Source: a virus. From it: a DNA stretch of 48,190 bases. Location: IMG/VR virus record IMGVR_UViG_3300023368_000001, positions 1 through 48,190 of that record; one strand, written 5' to 3'. Under the pieces are notes generated by a model that was not told the DNA's origin, did no database searches, and saw only the letters and a list, made by a program, of their open reading frames with translations. The position numbers and the translations under genes are program-made. Shown piece by piece: positions 42,413 to 48,190 of the stretch; the stretch's first letter is position 1, and each line of letters begins with the position of its first letter.

Positions 42413-43554
42413 TATGGCTTCACTATCACACTTCCGATGAATGATGAAACAACGTCCTTTGTGCTTGTTGTTTCAATCTCAAATTGCAAATTATTTGCAA
42501 CATATCCAATTGAACTCTCCCAAACAGTGGCACCTATAGTAAGAGAGAATTGATTAACATCTGGAGTGAGCCAGGCACTCCACGATCCATAATTTACTTT
42601 GTACCTGTACCGGTACTTTACCCCATAGTTCGCAGTTCCGTTATAAATAAAAGCAGATAGTGGCGCTAAAAAGACTTCATTAATTGTCGTCACTACAACT
42701 GGGCCAGGATCAATAACGAATACCGGATTAGTTGCCACATCTATATAATCAGAAAATGCCGAAATTTCGTGATTCCCGTAATCGTCTCGAACTTCTATCA
42801 TCATGTTTTGGGGATTGGCAACCGGATCCTGATCGATATGATATGCAACATATTCAGGCCAAACACCGGGCACGAAGTTAGAGTACGCGTCGCTTGCGGC
42901 GTACTTAATAAGCCTGTAACCGTCTCCAATGCCGACAACTGGAAGCCATGACTGAGTTGCACTATCGAGATAATTAAGCCTTATGTAACCATAGAACGAA
43001 CCAGTTATGTCGATAGTATAGATCGCGTATGGAGGAACCCCGATATACCCACCCTGAAAACTTACTCCGTTCAGCAACGAATATGACGATGGAGCTTGCG
43101 TTTCCAGATATACCCAATCAGACTCATCGACAACATTAGAATATGAAATTTCATTGTAAATGCTTCCCCTGAACCTTAACTTAATCTTGCCATTAATAAG
43201 ATATCTCAACGTGGAAAAAGGAAGCGGTCTGGAAATTGAACAATGGATAATGTTTGGATCTGCTGTTAATGATGTGGATATTAGGTCCGTAACATTAACG
43301 CCGTCTACCCCAAGACCAGAATACCCGAGAAACTTCACTCCTGATATATCGAAATCCCCAATAGCCGACTCGAACATCATTAAGTAGATCTTTGTTCCAA
43401 CGGTAGTCCAGTAGCTTGATTGCGGAGCATCAAACTCAACAGTAACAATGTCATCACCAAGAACCGTCAACACGGGTTGCGAAAGATCCCATGACATAGA
43501 TATTGCCGATGCATGCACCATGAGAACCATCGCAATGACTAAATACTTCAACAT
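42412..43554 (-). CDS. Secreted beta-rich protein, 380 aa
   Basis: An N-terminal signal peptide (MLKYLVIAMVLMVHASA) precedes an all-beta protein with no catalytic motif seen; repeating Ser/Thr/Tyr-rich strands suggest Ig-like or jelly-roll modules. ATG 43554 has a perfect GGAGGTG. It is the third of three consecutive genes with signal peptides. It could bind the cell surface or act outside the cell; its function is unknown. Confidence 0.7.
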   Translation of the reverse strand: MLKYLVIAMVLMVHASAISMSWDLSQPVLTVLGDDIVTVEFDAPQSSYWTTVGTKIYLMMFESAIGDFDISGVKFLGYSGLGVDGVNVTDLISTSLTADPNIIHCSISRPLPFSTLRYLINGKIKLRFRGSIYNEISYSNVVDESDWVYLETQAPSSYSLLNGVSFQGGYIGVPPYAIYTIDITGSFYGYIRLNYLDSATQSWLPVVGIGDGYRLIKYAASDAYSNFVPGVWPEYVAYHIDQDPVANPQNMMIEVRDDYGNHEISAFSDYIDVATNPVFVIDPGPVVVTTINEVFLAPLSAFIYNGTANYGVKYRYRYKVNYGSWSAWLTPDVNQFSLTIGATVWESSIGYVANNLQFEIETTSTKDVVSSFIGSVIVKP

Positions 43555-43568
43555 TTACGCACCTCCCC

Positions 43569-45923
43569 CTAATTGTTCCAGTAGGTTAGTGAACTTCCGC
43601 TTGCATACGGAATGAATGATGCAGGAGATGTTGTAGATCCCCAGTCCAGCGGCCCAGGGTTTTCCGCATTTGACTTGAATATAATTGATCCGCCGTACAA
43701 TATAATTGTTGGTGGATTGTAAAGTGTGCCACGAACGTAAAAAGAAATTGAATTTGGATCGGATACTGGAGATCCGACAAGATCCGAATAATCAATCTTA
43801 TAAGAATTTACACAATTCACAGTTCCATCTAAATTCAATATTTCTGTTTCATAGATATCACTTGGTGCAATGTGAAATGTAACATCGTTCAAGTAGACCG
43901 TCCCGGCAAACTCAACATCTCCACTTACATATACATCTCCAGTTAACGTCGTGTCTGCTACAAGACCCCAAAGAGTAATTGACCGGTACGCACTCATTCG
44001 CCCATACCCAAGATTTCCAACACATGGCCCACCACAAGTTGATCCACCGGAAATATCATTGATAGCTCCACGAGCAATCATCTGCTTGATCTCTCCTGGA
44101 TCCATTTTTGGGTACAGGCCCCATATCATTGAAGCAAGAGCACTTGCCTGAGCCGTGGCTCCAGACGTGTACGCTGGACTCGGAATGATGCCATATGCAA
44201 CAAGATCGGGACCACTGCTTACATCAACATTCCCGTCCCAAAGCAAAGATTTCGCAGCAGTTGATCCAGCAAAATATCCGAGAGTAAATGCCGAATAAAT
44301 TGACGAATCCGGAACAGGGACAATCCATTCAAGGTTCATCCAATCGTAATAATGACCCTCAAGTGACATGTACCCACAAACCCATATATTGGGCCCGTAG
44401 ACAGTTGAAATATTCGATAATGATGGCTGATGGGTATTATCCATTATTGCACCGATAACCATAATGTTGTCCGAATTTGCAGCAAATGAATGAGTTGAAT
44501 ACGTCCCGTCATTGCCTGCGCCACAGGAAATAAGCATTCCCGTATTTTTTGCAACAGCAGCGTCCTTCAATGTTTGCCCCAAGTGGGACTCATTGACAAC
44601 CCGGAAATCGGCGTTTAACGACTCAGCATAATAGCAAGCAAATGTGGAGGAAGAATGATTGATACCAAATTGCTTGTAGAAGCCAGGCTTCCCAGCCGAT
44701 TGCCATGCCACGCCAAGAAGCGGAACATCCCACAGAATACCAACAGAACCAGCACGCTTGTCAGATAAATTAAAATTCAAACCCCATGGCTCGTTGTTCC
44801 CAACAGCACACATGAATGAAGCCATTTGGGTCCCATGCTGACCGTCCAGAGCCTGTAGAATATTGTCACTTGAATTGATGTCTGGCGTGTTATCCCATGA
44901 AAAAACATCCCAACCATTGTAATCATCAATCAATCCATTGCCATCATCATCAATGCCATTGCCCTCTATCTCATCCAAGTTGTGCCAAATGTTCGCCTTA
45001 AGATCAGGATGATGAATGGCAACTTCGTGATCCCTGAGGACAATACCAATACTGCTACTTGTTGTTATCCCCCAAGCACGCTGAACGTCCATCTGGGAAT
45101 CAGAAAGAAAGTAAAGGGCCTTGTGAGACGGAGACGGAGAAAACGTTGGATTGCTAGCTGGAGCATCAAGAACATAGTTAAACCAAAAGTCATTGGGCTT
45201 GCCTCGCTTTGTAACTAGATGCTCGAATACCTGAGCTCCTCTTGACATATGCCTAGATAAAGCATCACCACGGGTCATGTTAGCTCCCCAGAGAGCTACC
45301 TGACTTCCACCAATAGCCGCTCCAAACGGAGACAATATCAGCTCGATAGACTGATCCGTTCCGACAATGGGGATCCCCCCAGCAGTAATGCCGTCAACAT
45401 CCAACTTCAACCAAAGACGAGACCAGCCATTCGCAACCGATTCAGACCCAACAGAAAACATGCTTAAATCATTAGGTGATGAAAATGTATTGACTAGAGT
45501 AGCTCCAGTCCAAGTCCACTGAGAGATGAAAATATTACCACTTACAACCAATTTTATAATTACCAAACTGTTTACAACAGGCTTGGCGTAAATACTGAAG
45601 ATAGCACTGCCACTCTTGTACTGGCCAAGACCAACAGAAGAAAAACCAGTAAGTCCACCAGTAGCAGTGTTACTCCACACCTGGGCCCAAGAGCTAGGCA
45701 AAGGGCCGGGAACCTCGCCGTTTATGACAACCATCTCAGAACTTGCAGCCCAACTCGATGAAGAAAAGTCCATTGTCTGCGGGAGACTGTTCGTTAAAAG
45801 ATTCTCGCCAGACTCACGAACAACACGACGAACATTGTCTCGATGATGCCTTGAACCGCAAAAGCCAACAGAAGATGAAAGCAATGCAGAAAACAACAGA
45901 AGCACAGGCATGATCTTATTCAT
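43569..45923 (-). CDS. Secreted subtilase (S8)-like protein with Thr at the catalytic Ser position
   Basis: The 784-aa protein has a signal peptide (MNKIMPVLLLFSALLSSSVG), an N-terminal jelly-roll-like domain (about 25-240; NLLTNS...SIYAKPV...NGWSRLWL, as in many phage fibre domains), then an S8 fold. Asp298 sits in VLRDHEVAIHHPDL, His363 in GQHGTQMAS, the oxyanion Asn in GAGNDG, and a NGIDDDGNG loop is present, but the Ser motif reads SGATAQAS with Thr590. The enzyme may be inactive or unusual. The C-terminal 150 residues are beta-rich. ATG 45923 is preferred over 45941 because GGGG lies upstream. Phage-encoded secreted subtilases are uncommon. Confidence 0.8.
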   Translation of the reverse strand: MNKIMPVLLLFSALLSSSVGFCGSRHHRDNVRRVVRESGENLLTNSLPQTMDFSSSSWAASSEMVVINGEVPGPLPSSWAQVWSNTATGGLTGFSSVGLGQYKSGSAIFSIYAKPVVNSLVIIKLVVSGNIFISQWTWTGATLVNTFSSPNDLSMFSVGSESVANGWSRLWLKLDVDGITAGGIPIVGTDQSIELILSPFGAAIGGSQVALWGANMTRGDALSRHMSRGAQVFEHLVTKRGKPNDFWFNYVLDAPASNPTFSPSPSHKALYFLSDSQMDVQRAWGITTSSSIGIVLRDHEVAIHHPDLKANIWHNLDEIEGNGIDDDGNGLIDDYNGWDVFSWDNTPDINSSDNILQALDGQHGTQMASFMCAVGNNEPWGLNFNLSDKRAGSVGILWDVPLLGVAWQSAGKPGFYKQFGINHSSSTFACYYAESLNADFRVVNESHLGQTLKDAAVAKNTGMLISCGAGNDGTYSTHSFAANSDNIMVIGAIMDNTHQPSLSNISTVYGPNIWVCGYMSLEGHYYDWMNLEWIVPVPDSSIYSAFTLGYFAGSTAAKSLLWDGNVDVSSGPDLVAYGIIPSPAYTSGATAQASALASMIWGLYPKMDPGEIKQMIARGAINDISGGSTCGGPCVGNLGYGRMSAYRSITLWGLVADTTLTGDVYVSGDVEFAGTVYLNDVTFHIAPSDIYETEILNLDGTVNCVNSYKIDYSDLVGSPVSDPNSISFYVRGTLYNPPTIILYGGSIIFKSNAENPGPLDWGSTTSPASFIPYASGSSLTYWNN

Positions 45924-46317
45924 ATTCAACAACCCCATCAAAAGTAATCGTTACGGCAAGACCAGCACGATATATGGTCAACTCGTCCGCATTGATGCCA
46001 ATGTTGTAAATAGTACCAGAAACAAGATTGATGTACTTGCTGAACTCATCGCCAGAAGCAGTCCTGAAGCGGAATACAGTCCCACTATGAGCAAATGAAA
46101 CACGACAAGAATCACTCACTGTGAAATTGTAAAGAAACGTAGCAGGAGAAAGTACACCAGACGTAGACCGAATGCCAATTGGAACAACATGGGGAGTTTC
46201 TGAATTAAGTACGCTTACAAAAGAACCGTGAATACCATGAGGATTTGGAGTACTAGAATATGATGGGACTGATATTAGACACATCAAGAGCAGCAGGAGC
46301 AACGTTATTCGAATCAT
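45916..46317 (-). CDS. Small secreted protein, 133 aa
   Basis: The signal peptide MIRITLLLLLLMCLISVPSYSS is followed by a beta-rich domain of about 110 residues (CRVSFAHSGTVFRFRTASG, ELTIYRAGLAVTITFDG). I chose ATG 46317 because AAAGGTG lies 6 nt upstream; the frame runs open further upstream inside the TerS-like gene but without a signal peptide. Both ends overlap neighbours, so it is coupled to the TerS-like and subtilase-like genes. No family is recognised. Confidence 0.7.
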   Translation of the reverse strand: MIRITLLLLLLMCLISVPSYSSTPNPHGIHGSFVSVLNSETPHVVPIGIRSTSGVLSPATFLYNFTVSDSCRVSFAHSGTVFRFRTASGDEFSKYINLVSGTIYNIGINADELTIYRAGLAVTITFDGVVEYE

Positions 46318-47161
46318 CCGAATCACCTTTCGTCTCTTTTTCCTCAACACTAGGAAGATCGGATGACTGCTCCAAAGCAACCAAATCTTCAACAACATCC
46401 GGGACAACCTCAGCTTGAGCATAACCAGCCAATCTGTCAAGTGTTTCTTGTGGAATCGCAGGAACCGAAATAACATCCCCAGAACCATGACCATCTAATC
46501 CACGGAACTGTGATATCTTATTCAAAGCAGATACTCGTGCCGACTCATTCTCACCAAGATCAATAATAGACTTGTAGCTCCTCAATAACCAAGATAAACT
46601 CATGCCCTCCTTGTCCAAGCTGTCACCAAGACTTGCCTGTATCTCTCTCTTTACTAACTCTTGACCCATTAAAGCACCTACCCGACTCTTTACATAGGCA
46701 ATCCTACTAGGAGAAGACGGATTCTTAGACGAATACGCCATAGGATAAGCTAGCACAGGATCAACCCCAGATGCAATCAAAAAACAAAACTTTCTTAACT
46801 TGACAGTCAAATTGACTGGCAAGCCAGGATTCTTCCCGGTAAACGTAAACCGAGAATCTCGATGCTCAGTCGTTAACCGCCCTGAACGAGTTCTCGTATC
46901 TATCGTCATTGTGCAAGTTCGTAATATAGAATTGTTACGGGGAACATCAGAACAATGTAGTATCTGAACAACAAAACCATCGTCCGTTAATACCCAATCA
47001 CCAAGCTTCGACTTTCGCCAATCCTGAAGATAGCTAATCCCCAAACGGTCGGCCTCACGCGCCCCGTAAATACAATGAGACTCACGACGACCACCAGAAG
47101 TACCAAACTCAACTACTCGCAACGCGGGACTTCTTCGGAGAAGACTTAACAGAAGACCCAC
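46253..47161 (-). CDS. Putative terminase small subunit with an extra N-terminal domain
   Basis: Residues about 120-225 match the Terminase_2-like TerS pattern: a KLRKFCFLIASGVDPVLAYP DNA-binding helix region, KSRVGALMGQELVKREI, and GMSLSWLLRSYKSII...SARVSALNKI. TerS recognises the packaging site. The N-terminal 110 residues hold a separate domain with GDWVLTDDGFVVQIL and RFTFTGK that resembles free-standing phage proteins of unknown function. The start is uncertain: GTG 47161 has no ribosome site, TTG 47119 has GAAGAAG. It lies next to the structured leader and far from TerL. Confidence 0.6.
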   Translation of the reverse strand: MGLLLSLLRRSPALRVVEFGTSGGRRESHCIYGAREADRLGISYLQDWRKSKLGDWVLTDDGFVVQILHCSDVPRNNSILRTCTMTIDTRTRSGRLTTEHRDSRFTFTGKNPGLPVNLTVKLRKFCFLIASGVDPVLAYPMAYSSKNPSSPSRIAYVKSRVGALMGQELVKREIQASLGDSLDKEGMSLSWLLRSYKSIIDLGENESARVSALNKISQFRGLDGHGSGDVISVPAIPQETLDRLAGYAQAEVVPDVVEDLVALEQSSDLPSVEEKETKGDSDDSNNVAPAALDVSNISPIIF

Positions 47162-47261
47162 CAGTAACAGAATCCAATACCAAATACGAACGCAACAAAG
47201 ACTCTAACTTCAAAACACGAGCCTCCGCTGCTAATGCACGATCCTTCCAAAAACCAACCAT
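47109..47261 (-). CDS. First late gene, 50-aa basic protein
   Basis: ATG 47259-47261 follows TAGGAGGGTTGATT, one of the best ribosome binding sites in the genome, and the frame runs 50 codons to TGA at 47109-47111. The product begins MVGFWKDRALAAEARVLKLE, helical, and ends in a Ser/Lys-rich tail (KSSPKKSRVASS). It overlaps the start region of the TerS-like gene, so it is probably coupled to it. No family is recognised. Confidence 0.75.
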   Translation of the reverse strand: MVGFWKDRALAAEARVLKLESLLRSYLVLDSVTGGSSVKSSPKKSRVASS

Positions 47262-47460
47262 AATCAACCCTCCTAAACTCAACGCTAATTAATTCACTCC
47301 GCTAATGACTACGCCATTAGCTACGCTAATCGCCTGCGGGGAATGATCTTTTTTCAAAGCCAAAAAGATCACCGATAGTGAACCTTGCAGGCTTCAGTTC
47401 TGTATACTCCGTATCCAGAACCTCGGCTGAATAAATTCAGCTCCCCTACGGCGAGGAACG
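47262..47460 (-). promoter_or_regulatory. Highly structured leader of the late operon, possible packaging site
   Basis: Read on the minus strand, three nested or successive hairpins occur: CCTCG-GCTGAA/TTCAGC-CGAGG (about 47421-47456), GTTCTG-ATAC/GTAT-CAGAAC (about 47398-47422) and GCCTGC-TGATCTTTTT/AAAAAGATCA-GCAGGC (about 47333-47392). Next come four copies of an ATTAGCG-like motif with alternating orientation (about 47281-47332). It precedes the TerS-like gene, so it may be a pac/cos site, a regulatory leader, or both. Confidence 0.6.
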
Positions 47461-47465
47461 AGTTG

Positions 47466-47494
47466 AGTTTAACATGACAAAAAAGCAATGTCAA
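47466..47494 (-). promoter_or_regulatory. Sigma70-type promoter of the late operon
   Basis: On the minus strand a consensus TTGACA (47494-47489) is followed after 17 bp by TAAACT (47471-47466), 4 of 6 matches. Predicted start is near 47459, giving a leader of about 200 nt. A TGACA/TGTCA inverted repeat (47475-47493) overlaps the -35 box, so repression is possible. An A/T-rich stretch upstream could act as an UP element. Confidence 0.65.
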
Positions 47495-47499
47495 TACCT

Positions 47500-47600
47500 T
47501 TCTGAAAATAAAACCAAAACTAATAAATAACTGCCAAAAAAGAACATATAGAATTTGAAAAAAAATAAAAACAAAAAATAAAAATAAAAAATACCCAGCG
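47500..47600. other. A-rich low-complexity spacer between divergent operons
   Basis: On the plus strand this stretch is dominated by A-tracts such as AAAAAAAATAAAAAC and AAAATAAAAATAAAAAAT. No credible gene lies in it. Phased A-tracts can bend DNA, ease melting, or act as UP elements or part of an origin. None of these is proven by sequence. Confidence 0.5.
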
Positions 47601-47634
47601 GGAAAGTTCGTTTTTATTTTTGACAAAACTTTCC
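47601..47634 (+). promoter_or_regulatory. Inverted repeat flanking a consensus -35 box
   Basis: Arms GGAAAGTT (47601-47608) and AACTTTCC (47627-47634) are perfect. Between them lies TTGACA (47620-47625) on the plus strand, but no convincing -10 box is found 16-18 bp downstream (CTTTAA or TTTAAC). It may be an operator for a weak or activated early promoter. Confidence 0.45.
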
Positions 47635-47656
47635 GTACATGGCTTTAACCCTATAT

Positions 47657-47673
47657 ACCTTTATACTAAAGGT
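47657..47673 (+). promoter_or_regulatory. Perfect 17-bp dyad upstream of the first early gene
   Basis: ACCTTTA-TAC-TAAAGGT is a perfect inverted repeat with 7-bp arms and a 3-nt centre, about 70 bp before ATG 47745. It contains a TATACT -10-like sequence (47662-47667). It could be an operator, or a promoter hairpin for a virion RNA polymerase, by analogy to N4 early promoters, which have short stems and 3-nt loops. Confidence 0.5.
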
Positions 47674-47744
47674 CTATCCGTTAGACTTTGTTATTAAATT
47701 ATATTTTGGTCTTATTTGGTTTTAACTTTAACTGGAGGTTCGTA

Positions 47745-48190
47745 ATGAGTGACGAAGAAAGAATTGATCTTGATGGTGGAGCTGCTGGAGCAGTTGATCC
47801 CGTAGAAGTGGAAGCAATCTTTCGTGAGAAGATGAAGGCATTGCAAGGAGCCTGTCTTAAAGACGAAGGTTCGTCTGAAGATGCAGCGAAAGCAGCATTC
47901 ATTAGAATGGCAATGGACTTCGGAGGAGTGCAACAACTAGGTGCAGTGATGGATGCCTTCAACAAGAAGGAAGATGCATCTATGTTCTCATTCCAAATGG
48001 AAAGGAAGAAAGAAGTTACTCGATACAGTCGGTGTTACGACTTGTGCGAAGTGTTTCTTCTGAAGAACGGAGGACATTGGGAAAACAATGCCAGTAGAGA
48101 CTACGCTAAAGGACGCGTATTCAGGTCGACAATCGAGCCAGTACTCAAATCCATAAACGCATTCATGTTGGAAAGTAACATGAATTGGAA
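47745..48190 (+). CDS. 5' part of the early hypothetical protein that crosses the circle junction
   Basis: ATG 47745 follows CTGGAGGTTCGTA, a good ribosome binding site. The frame stays open to the window end and continues at 1-236 after removal of the 127-bp overlap, giving a 184-aa protein. The N-terminal 80 residues are acidic (MSDEERIDLDGGAAGAVDP, EDAAKAAFIRMAMDFGG). It is the first plus-strand gene next to the divergent control region, so probably the earliest expressed. No family is recognised. Confidence 0.85.
   Translation, partial: MSDEERIDLDGGAAGAVDPVEVEAIFREKMKALQGACLKDEGSSEDAAKAAFIRMAMDFGGVQQLGAVMDAFNKKEDASMFSFQMERKKEVTRYSRCYDLCEVFLLKNGGHWENNASRDYAKGRVFRSTIEPVLKSINAFMLESNMNW
48064..48190. 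repeat. 127-bp exact terminal duplication (right copy)
   Basis: Identical to bases 1-127. It indicates a circular assembly and a unique length of 48,063 bp. Physical ends, whether circularly permuted or fixed, cannot be told from this. Confidence 0.9.

Noticed and set aside
47333-47460. tRNA in the late leader
   Set aside because: Some stems and a GGTTCA-like loop are present, but acceptor and anticodon arms cannot be placed on either strand.
47369-47626. 85-aa minus-strand frame in the control region
   Set aside because: It is a translation of the A/T-rich spacer, spans the late promoter and has no ribosome binding site.
47620-47649. Complete sigma70 promoter for the first early gene
   Set aside because: TTGACA is perfect, but the boxes 16-18 bp downstream (CTTTAA, TTTAAC) are poor and TATATA is 26 bp away, so I list only the inverted repeat.

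Overview
This window is the complete genome of a tailed double-stranded DNA phage, assembled as a circle. The last 127 bases (48064-48190) repeat the first 127 exactly, so the unique genome is 48,063 bp, and one early gene is split across the ends (47745-48190 continuing into 1-236). There is a large terminase, portal, scaffold, SU10/DUF5309-like major capsid protein, adaptor-like proteins and a lysis set. I see no tail tube, tape measure, sheath or baseplate genes, so a short-tailed (podovirus-type) virion is the best reading. I see no integrase or phage repressor, which suggests a lytic phage. Shine-Dalgarno sequences of the AAGGAG type precede most genes, so the host is a bacterium that uses them. 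The host cannot be named from the sequence.

Layout: two divergent gene blocks leave a 0.5-kb control region (about 47262-47744) and converge on a structured element at about 11792-11847. The plus-strand block (47745 through the circle junction to 11788) holds early and DNA-metabolism genes. These are several small unknown proteins, a Cas4-like PD-(D/E)XK nuclease with a probable Fe-S cluster, a candidate single-strand annealing protein, an SSB-like protein with an acidic DLPF tail, a DUF932-like protein, a DnaB-type helicase, a Holliday-junction-resolvase-like nuclease and small zinc-finger proteins. A tRNA-Thr(UGU) sits inside this block. It is followed by an apparently GC-richer accessory module: a DUF6948-like protein, a Gly-rich repeat protein and a secreted FN3-like protein.

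The minus-strand block (47261 down to 11852) is a late operon preceded by a good sigma70-type promoter (TTGACA-17-TAAACT) and a highly structured leader. In order of transcription it encodes a 50-aa protein, a TerS-like protein, three secreted proteins (one a subtilase-like protein with Thr in place of the catalytic Ser), a membrane protein, an M15 endolysin, a holin candidate, TerL, portal, scaffold, capsid, head-completion proteins and tail/fibre-like proteins. It ends with internal virion proteins: a lambda-R/GH104-like transglycosylase, a 3271-aa giant, and a 950-aa partner protein.

The most interesting object is the 3271-aa giant. It carries a DYDID motif (2444-2448), an R-x-P motif 40 residues upstream (R2404) and, about 470 residues upstream, a region ending in SATKFMG (K1973). 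That arrangement recalls the two double-psi beta-barrel RNA polymerase core of crAss-like phage giant proteins. If correct, this phage injects its own RNA polymerase, like N4 or crAss-like phages, but from an unrelated virion type. Genes for SSB and a host-type late promoter fit an N4-like programme. This is inference from motifs only.
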